Below, in pieces: positions 55,303-64,000 of a stretch of DNA of 64,000 bases (positions are counted from its first letter, which is position 1; every line of letters begins with the position of its first letter). The notes under the pieces were generated by a model. That model saw nothing but the letters and a program-made list of their open reading frames with translations, was not told the origin of the DNA and searched no databases. The DNA is from Microbulbifer elongatus. Its GTDB lineage: Bacteria; Pseudomonadota; Gammaproteobacteria; Pseudomonadales; Cellvibrionaceae. Location of the stretch: positions 186,001-250,000 of the forward strand of contig NZ_JAIVKJ010000005.1 in NCBI RefSeq assembly GCF_020524885.1. Reading direction: 5' to 3'. A program made the translations under genes and the position numbers.

Positions 55303-57906
55303 ATGCGAGTATTCAAAAACAATGCACTGACTCTGGCGATCGCGGCGGCGACTGCACTGCCAGCTTCGCTGGCCTTCTCTCAGCAGGGTGCTGAAGCAGA
55401 ACCTGCGAGCGATCATGGGGTAATGGAGGAGGTCATTACTACCGGCACCCGAAAAGAGGGTGTTGCCCCCACCGAAACCCTGTCACCGGTGGACGTCCTT
55501 GGCGGAAGTAAATTTTCCGATCAGGGCAGCTTTGACCTGACAGAGTCCCTGGCCAAGGTGGCCCCTTCGTTCAATACCCAGCGTTTCCCCATCGCGGATG
55601 GCACTGCATTTATTCGTCCTGTCACCTTGCGTAATCTGTCACCAGATCAAACATTGGTGCTGGTAAACGGCACGCGTCGGCATCGCTCTGCGCTGGTAAA
55701 CCTGCAGCTGGCACCTCTCGGTACCACCAATCAGGGTGCACAGGCGGTGGATTTCGCTGCGTTGCCATCCCTGGCTATCGAGCGTGTTGAAGTGCTGCGC
55801 GACGGCGCCTCCGCCCAGTATGGTTCCGATGCCATTGCCGGGGTGGTGAACGTGATCCTGAAAGATGACGCCGAGGGTTTCAGTCTTTCTGCCCAGACCG
55901 GCGAATACTTTGATGGCGACGGTGCGCGCACTACCCTGGCGGCGAATGGTGGATTTGCACTGGGGGACGAGGGCTTCGTTAACGCCACGATTGAACACTC
56001 CTCCGCAGATAAAACCTGGCGCGGTGCTGCGCGTCCGGATGCAGAGTTTGTTGGCAGTGTTGTGGGGGTAGAAAATGTCCCGCTCGATGGTCTCGGCCAG
56101 CGCTGGGGTGATCCGGAGGTGGAAGCGCTCAAGCTGTTCGTCAACACCGGCTATTCGCTGAATGACACCACCGAGCTGTACGGTAACCTGGGTTACTCGA
56201 ACAACGAAACCATTTCCGATTTCTTCTATCGTGGCCCGGTTCTGGATCCGTCGGCAGAGTTTGGCGCTCGTGAAACCTTGCAGCAGGATTTGGATGGGGA
56301 CTTTATGCCCGATGCCGCGCCCCAGTCTCTGGTGGACGACATTATTGCCCAGGGGCTAAACCCCAGCGACTACCTGATGGCCGATAGCAGCAGCGCCAGT
56401 GGGTTCGTTCTGCGCAACCCGATCTATACCCAGTTCCCCGGTGGTTACAACCCGGCTTTCGGTGCCGATATCACCGATTTCTCTGCCGTGGTCGGCGCTC
56501 GCGGCGAATGGGCCAATGGAATCAGCTGGGACCTGCGCGCGCGCAGTGCTGAAAATGAAGTTTCCTACGTACTGGAAAATTCAATCAACCCGAGTCTGGG
56601 GATTAATTCTCCTCTCAGATTTAACCCCGGCACACTTACCCAGGCAGAAACCAGCGTAAACGCTGATTTCGTTAAGCCGATTGACGTAGCTGCATTTGCG
56701 ACGCCGCTGAACCTGGCATTTGGCATGGAGTGGCGGGATGAAACCTACAAGATCGGTGCGGGCGACGAGGCGTCTATTGCCGTAGGCCCTACCGCGGCAG
56801 TATTTGGCGTAGGCTCCGATGGTTTCCAGGGGTTCCCGGTAGAGGCTGCGGGTGAGTACAGCAGTACCAGCACAGCGGCTTATGTGGACCTGGAAGCGGA
56901 TGTTACCGACCAGCTTTTGCTGGGTGCCGCACTGCGTTTTGAAAACTTTGAAGAGTTCGGTTCGACGTTCGACTGGAAACTGTCCGCGCGCTACGACTTC
57001 AGTGAAAATTTCGCGCTGCGTGGTACCGCCAACACCGGTTTCCGCGCGCCGACGCCGGGGCAGGTGAATACGCTCAATGTCACTACCACTTCCGATTCCG
57101 ATGGCAACCTGATTCCCAATGGTACCTATCCGGTTAATCACCCGGTGGCCATGGCGTTGGGTGCCAAGGAATTGACGCCGGAAGAGTCCACCAGCTTTAC
57201 CCTGGGTGCGGTGTGGAGTCCGCTGGATAACACCAGTGTGACCATCGATTACTACAACATCCAAATTGAAGATCGCCTGGCACTGCGTAATAACACCATA
57301 GGTGATGCAGAAGTGGCACTGCTGGAAAATGCCGGTGTAGCCAATGCGGCTCTGCTGAACGGCAGTAACGCCAACTACTTTGTGAACGCGTTTGACTCTG
57401 ATGTGTCCGGTATCGATCTGGCGGTGACCAGCGACTTCGACTTTGCCGGTGGCCTCCTGGTGATGGATCTGCGTCACAACCACAACCAGCAGAAAGTGGA
57501 TAAAGTAGCACCGAACACCATCAACGCGTCGCGTGTGTTTGACCTGGAGAACCAGGTGCCCAGTGACCGCACCACGCTGACCTTCGATTACGATTCCGGT
57601 GACCTGTTTAACGGCTACCTGCGTTTCAATCGCTACAGCGGTTGGGAGAGTACCTTTGGCCTGTTCGGCCCGGGTGACGCTTCCGATGCTTCTGCTTACG
57701 GCAGTGAGATCCTGGTCGACCTCGAAGCGACGATTACCCTGGCAGAGAACTACAAGGTTTCCCTGGGTGGCGAGAATATCTTCGATGTGCGCCCGGATGA
57801 TGAAGCCGATCCCACCCTGCAGTTCCTGGGTGTGCGCCAGTCGCTGACCTCTCCGTTTGGTTTTAACGGTGGCTTCTGGTATCTGCGCGCGAGCGCCCAG
57901 TTCTAA
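55303..57906 (+). CDS. TonB-dependent outer-membrane receptor
   Basis: An 867-residue receptor. A signal peptide (TLAIAAATALPASLAFS, cleaved near residue 26) is followed by a TonB-box-like region (EEVITTGTRKEG), the plug domain (about 45-190, including VLVNGTRRHRSALVN and IERVEVLRDGASAQYGSDAIAGVVNVILK) and a 22-strand barrel ending in phenylalanine (LRASAQF). TonB receptors import siderophores, cobalamin, glycans or peptides across the outer membrane. The LAPLGTTNQGAQAVDFAALP segment is typical of the large non-siderophore subclass. The substrate is unknown. It lies downstream of the amidase and aminotransferase in the same direction, but has its own leader. Confidence 0.93.
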   Translation: MRVFKNNALTLAIAAATALPASLAFSQQGAEAEPASDHGVMEEVITTGTRKEGVAPTETLSPVDVLGGSKFSDQGSFDLTESLAKVAPSFNTQRFPIADGTAFIRPVTLRNLSPDQTLVLVNGTRRHRSALVNLQLAPLGTTNQGAQAVDFAALPSLAIERVEVLRDGASAQYGSDAIAGVVNVILKDDAEGFSLSAQTGEYFDGDGARTTLAANGGFALGDEGFVNATIEHSSADKTWRGAARPDAEFVGSVVGVENVPLDGLGQRWGDPEVEALKLFVNTGYSLNDTTELYGNLGYSNNETISDFFYRGPVLDPSAEFGARETLQQDLDGDFMPDAAPQSLVDDIIAQGLNPSDYLMADSSSASGFVLRNPIYTQFPGGYNPAFGADITDFSAVVGARGEWANGISWDLRARSAENEVSYVLENSINPSLGINSPLRFNPGTLTQAETSVNADFVKPIDVAAFATPLNLAFGMEWRDETYKIGAGDEASIAVGPTAAVFGVGSDGFQGFPVEAAGEYSSTSTAAYVDLEADVTDQLLLGAALRFENFEEFGSTFDWKLSARYDFSENFALRGTANTGFRAPTPGQVNTLNVTTTSDSDGNLIPNGTYPVNHPVAMALGAKELTPEESTSFTLGAVWSPLDNTSVTIDYYNIQIEDRLALRNNTIGDAEVALLENAGVANAALLNGSNANYFVNAFDSDVSGIDLAVTSDFDFAGGLLVMDLRHNHNQQKVDKVAPNTINASRVFDLENQVPSDRTTLTFDYDSGDLFNGYLRFNRYSGWESTFGLFGPGDASDASAYGSEILVDLEATITLAENYKVSLGGENIFDVRPDDEADPTLQFLGVRQSLTSPFGFNGGFWYLRASAQF

Positions 57907-57920
57907 TTGCCAACCTCTGT

Positions 57921-57950
57921 AAAAAAGGCCTCCTTTGGGAGGCCTTTTTT
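57921..57950. terminator. Bidirectional terminator
   Basis: AAAAAAGGCCTCC (57921-57933) and GGAGGCCTTTTTT (57938-57950) form a perfect 13-base-pair stem with a 4-base loop and T-runs on both strands. It separates the convergent TonB receptor and dnaE2 genes, 14 bases after one stop and 5 bases from the other. Confidence 0.93.
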
Positions 57951-57955
57951 ATGCG

Positions 57956-60900
57956 CTAGTGAAAACTCCTCACATGCTGGATCTCTTTCCAGGTAATGCC
58001 TTCGAGCCTTTTTCCGATCAGGTGGATCACTGCGAGGTTCTGTTCTTTCGCATCGCGGCTGATCTGTAAATTTCCCTCAATCAATAGCACTTTCCCGCTG
58101 AGGATCTCCTTGCGGTAGCGCTCCTGCACCTGCTTCCATATCACCACATTGACCACGCCGGATTCGTCCTCCAGTGTCAAAAACAGAACGCCAGCCGCAG
58201 TACCCGGGCGCTGGCGACAGGTAACCAAGCCCAGGACTTTTATCCGGTCGCCGTCCCTGTGGTTTTCCAGCTCGCACGCGCGGGTCAGGCTGGTAAAACG
58301 TCGTTGCTGCCGCAGCAGGGTTACCGGGTGCTCCCGCAGGGTCAGGCCGGTACTCTGGTAGTCACTGTAAATATTGTCTGCCTGATTGCTCTCCGGCTGG
58401 TGCTGGACGGATAGGGATTGCTCCAGCTGGCTGTTCAATACCTGCCAGGTACTGTGGTAACGGCTTTCCGCAATGCTGTAAAAACAGTTGGCCTGCGCCA
58501 GGATGGCGCTTTGCCTGGTGGGGATATCCAGCCGCTGGCCAAAGTCGTTCAATGAGCGGAAAGGGCCCTGCAGCCTTTCTGTTTCCACCGCCTCTACGGT
58601 TTCTTCGGTGAGCCCCTTGATCAGCCGCATCCCGAGGCGGATGGCGGGTGCCTTCAGGTTATTCTGTTGGTCCGTGGCATCCGGGCTGCCGGGCAGTGCG
58701 AGGCTGTGGTGCCAGCTGCTGTGGTTGATATCCAGGGGCAGGACTTTCACATTGTGGCGCTGGGCGTCGTACACTAGTTGTGCGGGAGCATAAAAACCCA
58801 TGGGCTGGCTGTTGAGCAGGCCGCTGTAGAATGCAGCGGGGTGGTGGCACTTGATCCAGGCGGAGAAGTAGGCGAGCAGGCCGAAACTCGCGGAGTGGGA
58901 TTCCGGGAAGCCATAGGAGCCGAAGCCTTTCATTTGCTCAAACAGCTGTTCTGCCAGGCTGTGTTCGTAGCCATTGGCAAGCATGCCGTTGATTAGTTTT
59001 TCGCGGAACTGCAGCAGGTTGCCGTTTTTTCCCCAGCTGGCCATGGCGCGGCGCAGCGCATCCGCTTCGCCGCCGCTGAAGCCTGCGGCGACCATCGATA
59101 GCTTGATGACCTGCTCCTGGAAGATGGGCACGCCCAGGGTGCGCTCCAGAACCGGACGCAGGTTTTCGTGGGGATAATTGACCGGCTCCAGTTTCTGTTT
59201 GCGGCGCAAATACGGGTGCACCATGCCGCCCTGAATCGGGCCGGGGCGCACGATGGCAATTTCGATCACCAGTTCATAAAACTTCCGCGGTTGCAGGCGC
59301 GGCAACATACTCATCTGTGCGCGGGATTCGATCTGGAATACCCCCACGGTATCCGCGCGGCACATCATGTCATAGACGGCGGGATCATCCGGGGGGATAT
59401 CCTGCAGCCGCATTCTCTTGCCGTAGAGCGCCATATAGGTGAGAGACTTGCGCAGGGCGGTGAGCATGCCAAGGGCGAGAATATCCACCTTCATCAGTTT
59501 CAGGTCTTCGATATCCTCCTTGTCCCACTGAATAATGGTGCGGTTGTCCATGGCCGCGTTTTCAATAGGTACCAGTTGGCTGAGCGGCAGCTCGGTAATC
59601 ACAAAACCGCCCACGTGCTGTGACAGGTGTCGAGGGAAACCGTAGATCTGTTCCAGCAGCACTGGCAGCATTCGACCGGTGATACTGTCCGGGGCTATGC
59701 CGACTTTTTTCATCTGTTTGGGGAAATCATCCAGCTTGTCCCACCAGCTGCGCTCGGCCTGCAGTTGCTCGATGGTGGCCGCTCCCAGGCCCAGGGCCTT
59801 GCCAATATCCCGCAATGCACTCTTGAAACGGTAGGTGATTTTGGTGGCCGCAAGCCCGGCGCGCTCACGGCCGTATTTGCGGTAGATGTACTGAATGATT
59901 TCCTCGCGTCGTTCGTGCTCGAAGTCCACATCGATATCCGGCGGCTCATTGCGTTCGCGGGAAATAAAGCGCTCGAACAGCAAGCCAATCTTGTGCGGGT
60001 CTATCTCGGTAATAAACAGGCAGTAACACACCACGGAGTTGGCGGCAGAACCGCGACCCTGGTACAGGATGTGCTGGCGGCGTGCGTGCTGGACAATATC
60101 GTAAATGGTGAGGAAGTAGTGCTCATACCGAAGCTCGGCGATGAGTGACAATTCGGTTTCAATCTGTGCACGGATATGCGCTTGGGGACCCTTGGGCCAG
60201 CGTATCGGAATACCGGCTTCCACCAGGTCGCGCAGGTGTTCACTGGCACTTTTATTTTTCGCCACGACTTCCGAAGGGTAGTGGTACTGCAACTCCTTCA
60301 GGCTGAAAGTACAGCGTACGGCGATTGCCACTGTGTTGTCGATCGCCCCCTGTGGATAAAGTGCGGCGATTTCCGGCAGGTCGCGCAGATAGCGTTCCGC
60401 GTTCTGTTCCAGGCGGTAGCCGAGTTGGCTGAGGGTGCAGTTGTGGTAATTCGCATTCAGTACATCTTGCAAGGGCTTGCGGCTGCGACTGTGCATCAGT
60501 ACGGCGTTGGTTGCGACCACAGGAAGCTGCTGGGACTCGGCAAAGGCGAGCAGCTTCTGCAGTTTCCGGTTTTCTCCCGGCAGCAGGTGATGGCGCAGGG
60601 CGATATAAAGTCGCTCGCCAAAGTGCTGCTTCAGCTCGCAGGGCAATGCCAGTGAATCATCGGTTGGCAGCCAAAGGCATAGCGCGTGTGTGCAGAGTTT
60701 GATGATGTCCTGAATAAAAGTCTGGTACTGGCCTTTCTCGGCGCGCAGCCGTGAGGTGCTTATCAGTTGGCAGATTTCACTATAGGCGGTTTTGTCTGGA
60801 GCCAGTAAGACCAGTTCCTGTCGGTCCTCCTGCAGTCGAAAGAAGCTGCCGCAGATCAGTTTGAGCTGACTGCCTTCGGCCCGGAGTTTTTCCAGTTCGG

Positions 60901-61054
60901 CATAGGCGCGTACCACCCCGGCCATGGAGCATTCATCGGTAATCGCGAGGGCGCGGTAACCGAGTTTATGTGCTGTTGTTACAAGCTCCTGCGGGTGGGA
61001 GGCCCCCTGCAGAAATGAAAAATTACTCTGACAGAAAAGTTCGGCGTACTGCAT
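57956..61054 (-). CDS. dnaE2: Error-prone DNA polymerase DnaE2 (ImuC)
   Basis: A 1032-residue C-family polymerase used for SOS-induced translesion synthesis and mutagenesis. The N-terminal PHP domain begins MQYAELFCQSNFSFLQGASHP. The polymerase core has the catalytic aspartates in PDIDVDFEHERREE and the third acid in the KVDILALGMLTAL region. The finger segment IAIVRPGPIQGGMVHPYL is also present, and there is a C-terminal OB-fold (IKVLGLVTCRQRPGTA). It is shorter than replicative DnaE (about 1160) and lacks its tail. The start is ATG at 61054; an in-frame TTG at 61069 is less likely. It is the last gene of the LexA-controlled imuA-imuB-dnaE2 operon. Confidence 0.96.
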   Translation of the reverse strand: MQYAELFCQSNFSFLQGASHPQELVTTAHKLGYRALAITDECSMAGVVRAYAELEKLRAEGSQLKLICGSFFRLQEDRQELVLLAPDKTAYSEICQLISTSRLRAEKGQYQTFIQDIIKLCTHALCLWLPTDDSLALPCELKQHFGERLYIALRHHLLPGENRKLQKLLAFAESQQLPVVATNAVLMHSRSRKPLQDVLNANYHNCTLSQLGYRLEQNAERYLRDLPEIAALYPQGAIDNTVAIAVRCTFSLKELQYHYPSEVVAKNKSASEHLRDLVEAGIPIRWPKGPQAHIRAQIETELSLIAELRYEHYFLTIYDIVQHARRQHILYQGRGSAANSVVCYCLFITEIDPHKIGLLFERFISRERNEPPDIDVDFEHERREEIIQYIYRKYGRERAGLAATKITYRFKSALRDIGKALGLGAATIEQLQAERSWWDKLDDFPKQMKKVGIAPDSITGRMLPVLLEQIYGFPRHLSQHVGGFVITELPLSQLVPIENAAMDNRTIIQWDKEDIEDLKLMKVDILALGMLTALRKSLTYMALYGKRMRLQDIPPDDPAVYDMMCRADTVGVFQIESRAQMSMLPRLQPRKFYELVIEIAIVRPGPIQGGMVHPYLRRKQKLEPVNYPHENLRPVLERTLGVPIFQEQVIKLSMVAAGFSGGEADALRRAMASWGKNGNLLQFREKLINGMLANGYEHSLAEQLFEQMKGFGSYGFPESHSASFGLLAYFSAWIKCHHPAAFYSGLLNSQPMGFYAPAQLVYDAQRHNVKVLPLDINHSSWHHSLALPGSPDATDQQNNLKAPAIRLGMRLIKGLTEETVEAVETERLQGPFRSLNDFGQRLDIPTRQSAILAQANCFYSIAESRYHSTWQVLNSQLEQSLSVQHQPESNQADNIYSDYQSTGLTLREHPVTLLRQQRRFTSLTRACELENHRDGDRIKVLGLVTCRQRPGTAAGVLFLTLEDESGVVNVVIWKQVQERYRKEILSGKVLLIEGNLQISRDAKEQNLAVIHLIGKRLEGITWKEIQHVRSFH

Positions 61055-61109
61055 ACCGATAAATATCAAAATCCATTATGCCGGCGTGGGAATGCTGGCG
61101 CGGGGAGGG

Positions 61110-62615
61110 TTATGAATAAACCCCGTGCAGATACCAGTGCTCCGAGGTGAGATCCTGGAATACCCAGTAGAGGCTGCCGTGGGCGCCACGGGCGATGTAG
61201 TAGTCGCGGGCGTGGCGATGGTGTTGCCACCAGTAGCCGTCGATACGCTCCGGGCCCTGCAACAGGTGCAGTTCACCGTCGTAAAACAACTTGTGGTCGC
61301 GCTGCTGGATACGGTCGGGTCTCGGCAGTAGCCAGTTGGGGCGCGGCGCATTGACCGGGGTGAGGTGGTGCTTGCGCGCCTTGTTCTGCAAGGTGAGGCT
61401 GTCGGCGTTTTGCCAGGCCTGCTCCGGCAGGTAGCTTTCTTTGAGGGTGACACCGGACAATGCCTGGTGGCCCAGTCGCGCCTTGAGTTTGTCGATCAGC
61501 TGGTAGCTTTCGTTCAGCTTGCTGCCCTCGTCGAAAAAGTCTTCCCGCAGGTTGTGACTTTCAATGGGGCGCAGTTGTTGGCACTTGAGTGTGAGTGCCT
61601 GTACGGGCTCCTTCAGTTCCACTCGCTCAAACTGCAGTTTTGTCAGCGCGATCAACCGCTGGGGATCGAGCAGTGGACGAGAGACTTCCACCTGAATCTG
61701 CTGGCTGCCGCGACTGCCGTAATCCAATACCCAGCACAACTGCTGGCTGTACAGCTGACGGCGCTGTAATTGCCGGCAGAGCTCGCGCACCAGGCGGCCG
61801 GCGGGGAACAGTAGTTGTTCACTGTTATCCAGCGGGCTGGGGAAAAACAGCTCGCTGTGAAACTCTGCGGGTGGTTCGAAGCTGGGGACGGGATCCGGGC
61901 GGGAGCCATTCAGTCGGGCCAGGTAGTCGATAAATCCGCGCCCGAAGCGGCCGCCCACTTCCGACAGGGGAATAGCCAGTAGCTGGCTGACCCGCTTGAT
62001 TCCGCAGGCGTACAGTTTGGCGATAGCCTTGTGGCTGCAATCCAGCAATTTACTGGGGGCAAAGCTGATCCACTGACGCCACTGCTGTGGGGTCGGGGCG
62101 GATCTGGTTTCCAGCAGCCACTGGCGGTGTTCCGGCAACTGGCTGAGCAGATGCGCGGCACTGGGGCTGTGGCCCAAGCCCATAAAGTGGCTGATGCGCA
62201 TCTTGCGCAGCTCTTTGCCCAGTTGTTGCAGCAGGGGGGCGAGGCCACGGTAAGCCTTGAGGCTGCCGCTGATTTCCAGGTACAGGCAGGCGAAGTTGCT
62301 GTCCAGCTGATTCTGTTCGCGCTCGGCGCTGCGCGGGGAGACCACCGGGGTAAAACTATAGGCCCATAGGGCCAGTTGTTGTAACAGCTGCTCTTCCCGC
62401 TCTGGATCCCGTTCCAGCAGTTGCAGTTCCGCGCAGTAGGCGCAGGCAGTGGCGATGCTGAGCCCGGGCTCCACATGCTGGGTACTGGCCGACTGATTGG
62501 CCTCAACGACCAGGCTGTGCTGGGTCACGGCTACCGCGGCACTGTCACCGGCGCGATGGGCGCGGGTCAGCGCCTCCAGGGGAAGTTTTGGGAGCTGAAT
62601 ACAGAGCCAGAGCAT
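61110..62615 (-). CDS. imuB: Y-family polymerase-like mutagenesis factor ImuB
   Basis: A 501-residue Y-family DNA polymerase homologue that does not polymerise but bridges DnaE2, ImuA and the beta clamp. The catalytic acids are replaced. The N-terminal FxDxD site reads WLCIQL (residues 3-8), and the SxDE motif reads NFAC (A109-C110 in place of Asp-Glu) before LYLEISGS. The helix-hairpin-helix region around RVSQLLAIPLSEVGGRFGRGFIDYLARL is kept. The start is ATG at 62615 behind GAGGAAC; an in-frame start further upstream at 62714 would overlap imuA. It is followed by dnaE2 after 55 bases. Confidence 0.94.
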   Translation of the reverse strand: MLWLCIQLPKLPLEALTRAHRAGDSAAVAVTQHSLVVEANQSASTQHVEPGLSIATACAYCAELQLLERDPEREEQLLQQLALWAYSFTPVVSPRSAEREQNQLDSNFACLYLEISGSLKAYRGLAPLLQQLGKELRKMRISHFMGLGHSPSAAHLLSQLPEHRQWLLETRSAPTPQQWRQWISFAPSKLLDCSHKAIAKLYACGIKRVSQLLAIPLSEVGGRFGRGFIDYLARLNGSRPDPVPSFEPPAEFHSELFFPSPLDNSEQLLFPAGRLVRELCRQLQRRQLYSQQLCWVLDYGSRGSQQIQVEVSRPLLDPQRLIALTKLQFERVELKEPVQALTLKCQQLRPIESHNLREDFFDEGSKLNESYQLIDKLKARLGHQALSGVTLKESYLPEQAWQNADSLTLQNKARKHHLTPVNAPRPNWLLPRPDRIQQRDHKLFYDGELHLLQGPERIDGYWWQHHRHARDYYIARGAHGSLYWVFQDLTSEHWYLHGVYS

Positions 62616-62658
62616 AGATTGTTCCTCGCGCCGCCTTGCACCGTTCAGTGCAATGGTT

Positions 62659-63423
62659 TCAGTGCAGTGGTTGATCCCGGCGCACCAGGTCCGGGTGGCG
62701 CGCCAGGTGCACACGCTGGCCGGATTTGCCGCTCGACTGCTTGAGCAGGTGCAGCGCCAGCTGCTCGCCGTCGCTCTTCAGTTGCAGGCGCAGTGCCGCC
62801 GGGGACGGGGTTTGCGCGCAGGAACCGGGCCGAAAGTGGAAGTGGAGGCAATCGCCGTCGCGGGCGGCAACCTGCAACCGGCGCAGGTCTTTATCGGCCG
62901 GGGTTTCCTTGCCCTGCCACTGGATCAGCGCGCCACAGGCACCGGATTGCAGGGACTGTTCCGCTGCCCACAGCTGGTCCCGCTGCCCACGAGGGTGCAG
63001 GATCAACAGCTTTTCCAGTTGCACGCCGGCCTGTACCAGTGCCGGGGCATAGGGGATATGTGGCGGGTTGGCCAGGATCACCATGCGCCCCTGACGGGTG
63101 AGCTCTGCCAGGGTGGGGAGAATCAGCGACATCTCACCGATGCCGGCCTTGTCGATCAACAGCTCGGTGGTGGCCGCGCGGGGCCAGCCGTGCCCGGTCA
63201 GCAGCGCATCCAGACCGCGGTAGCCGGTGCTGATTCCGGTGCGGGGGCGACGCTGGCCACTGGCCAGTTGCCAGATGTCCGGACGGGTCAGCAGTTGCTG
63301 CAGTGGCTGTGGCTGTACTGGCTCAGGCTGCTGCCCGGGCTGCTGTTGCCCTGATAGTACGGGCCCGTTGCTGGCCTGCTGAGCTAACTGCTTGTTTTGC
63401 AAAAAGTTTTCGGCGCTGTTCAC
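62659..63423 (-). CDS. imuA: Translesion synthesis-associated protein ImuA
   Basis: A 254-residue RecA/SulA-like protein, the first gene of the SOS mutagenesis cassette. Family stretches are WQLASGQRRPRTGISTGYRGLDALLTGHGWPRAATTELL, LPTLAELTRQGRMVILANPPHIPYAPAL and PADKDLRRLQVAA. ImuA interacts with RecA and ImuB. The N-terminal 45 residues are Gln-rich and probably disordered. The start is taken as GTG at 63423, preceded by GGAG; GTG at 63441 is also possible. Two LexA boxes lie 40-80 bases upstream. Confidence 0.92.
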   Translation of the reverse strand: MNSAENFLQNKQLAQQASNGPVLSGQQQPGQQPEPVQPQPLQQLLTRPDIWQLASGQRRPRTGISTGYRGLDALLTGHGWPRAATTELLIDKAGIGEMSLILPTLAELTRQGRMVILANPPHIPYAPALVQAGVQLEKLLILHPRGQRDQLWAAEQSLQSGACGALIQWQGKETPADKDLRRLQVAARDGDCLHFHFRPGSCAQTPSPAALRLQLKSDGEQLALHLLKQSSGKSGQRVHLARHPDLVRRDQPLH

Positions 63424-63462
63424 GATTGGCTCGCTCCACACGGGTGGTCTGACAGTGGTTGA

Positions 63463-63478
63463 CTGTATGGGTATACAG
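63463..63478 (-). promoter_or_regulatory. LexA (SOS) box 1
   Basis: CTGTATGGGTATACAG is a perfect match to the gammaproteobacterial consensus CTGT-N8-ACAG. It lies 40 bases upstream of the imuA start, so the imuA-imuB-dnaE2 operon should be repressed by LexA until DNA damage. Confidence 0.93.
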
Positions 63479-63484
63479 CATTTA

Positions 63485-63500
63485 CTGGTAATTTATACAG
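63485..63500 (-). promoter_or_regulatory. LexA (SOS) box 2
   Basis: CTGGTAATTTATACAG matches CTGT-N8-ACAG except for one base in the first half-site. It begins 22 bases from the start of box 1, two helical turns, so two LexA dimers could bind side by side. Confidence 0.75.
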
Positions 63501-63566
63501 TAGTCATCCAGTGTCGGCAAGCCCGAACCAGGTAGACTGACACTTTTTTGCACAGGTTAAACCGGC

Positions 63567-63572
63567 TATGAT
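63567..63572 (+). promoter_or_regulatory. Candidate -10 element for dcd
   Basis: TATGAT lies about 60 bases before the dcd start. Upstream AT-rich CTTTTTT is a weak -35 candidate. It could be the dcd promoter, divergent from the imuA promoter. Confidence 0.35.
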
Positions 63573-63630
63573 TCCGCCTCTTTAAATGACCGCCAGAAAT
63601 GGGCCGAGACCAGATAAGTGAGGGGACAGG

Positions 63631-64000
63631 GTGAGTATCAAATCCGATAAGTGGATTCGTCGTATGGCTGAGCACGAGGGCATGATCGAGCCCTTTGAAC
63701 CGGGCCAGGTACGCCACGGAGAGTCCGGTGATCGCCTGATCTCTTACGGCACCTCCAGCTACGGCTACGATGTGCGCTGCGCTAACGAGTTCAAGATCTT
63801 CACCAACGTGCACTCCGCCACCGTCGACCCCAAGGCCTTCGACGAAGACAGCTTTGTGGATGTGACCGGTGATTATTGCGTAATTCCGCCCAACTCCTTC
63901 GCCCTGGCGCGCACGGTCGAGTACTTCCGTATTCCGCGTTCGGTATTGACCATCTGTCTGGGCAAGTCCACCTACGCCCGCTGCGGCATCATCGTGAATG
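63631..64000 (+). CDS. dcd: dCTP deaminase (partial, right window edge)
   Basis: The first 123 codons of Dcd, which converts dCTP to dUTP for thymidylate synthesis. The start [22 protein letters not shown] and the stretches [34 protein letters not shown]-like (here with V in place of the first I) and [15 protein letters not shown] match the roughly 188-residue Pseudomonas-type enzyme, whose N-terminus differs from E. coli Dcd. The SxxxRC segment contains the conserved substrate-binding Ser and Arg. The start is GTG at 63631 behind AGGGGACA. The gene runs off the window; about 65 residues are missing. Confidence 0.96.
   Translation, partial: MSIKSDKWIRRMAEHEGMIEPFEPGQVRHGESGDRLISYGTSSYGYDVRCANEFKIFTNVHSATVDPKAFDEDSFVDVTGDYCVIPPNSFALARTVEYFRIPRSVLTICLGKSTYARCGIIVN

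Noticed and set aside
61110-62615. Active DNA polymerase IV (dinB)
   Set aside because: The catalytic acidic residues are missing and the gene lies between imuA and dnaE2, so it is ImuB.

Overview
The window is a chromosomal segment of a gammaproteobacterium. The housekeeping gene order (gatCAB divergent from mreBCD-maf-rng-yhdP; proA-nadD-rsfS-rlmH-mrdA-mrdB-mltB-rlpA-dacA-ybeD-lipB-lipA), the moderately high GC content, the Pseudomonas-type dcd, the imuA-imuB-dnaE2 cassette and the TonB-dependent/DcaP-type outer-membrane proteins suggest a marine, Cellvibrionales-like (Microbulbifer-like) bacterium. The genus is an inference from protein style and synteny; I could not run a search. I see no phage, plasmid, CRISPR, rRNA or tRNA genes.

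Region 1 (1-5164, mostly minus strand): a partial small gene at the left edge, a CysZ-type membrane protein, a PA4642-family protein, then gatC-gatA-gatB for the tRNA-dependent amidotransferase. Between gatB and the PA4642-family gene lie two elaborate palindromic elements. A third copy sits at 15.8 kb. These three elements are the most unusual feature of the window.

Region 2 (5165-17996): the rod-shape operon mreB-mreC-mreD with maf, rng and yhdP, then an unknown membrane protein, the third palindromic element, a parvulin (ppiC), a YpfJ-type zinc metallopeptidase and a stand-alone Lon substrate-binding-domain protein. Region 3 (18075-32715): a giant DUF2339 membrane protein, then the cluster for proline (proA), NAD (nadD), ribosome silencing (rsfS), rRNA methylation (rlmH), peptidoglycan elongation and remodelling (mrdA, mrdB, mltB, rlpA, dacA) and lipoate synthesis (ybeD, lipB, lipA). 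MreBCD, PBP2 and RodA together make the elongasome, so most of the rod-shape machinery is in this one window.

Region 4 (33098-45157): a FucP/GluP-like sugar transporter, a small eight-cysteine DUF1540-type protein, and an acetate-assimilation cluster. The cluster comprises an SSS-fused hybrid kinase (CrbS-like), a LuxR-type regulator (CrbR-like), acetyl-CoA synthetase, a DcaP-like porin, a DUF485 protein and the acetate permease ActP. Region 5 (45230-57906): a GNAT acetyltransferase, an autotransporter GDSL esterase, a BetT-like transporter, arfB, and a possible scavenging set of Ldh-family oxidoreductase, amidase, PLP aminotransferase and TonB-dependent receptor. Region 6 (57956-64000): the SOS mutagenesis operon imuA-imuB-dnaE2 behind two tandem LexA boxes, and the 5' part of dcd running off the right edge.
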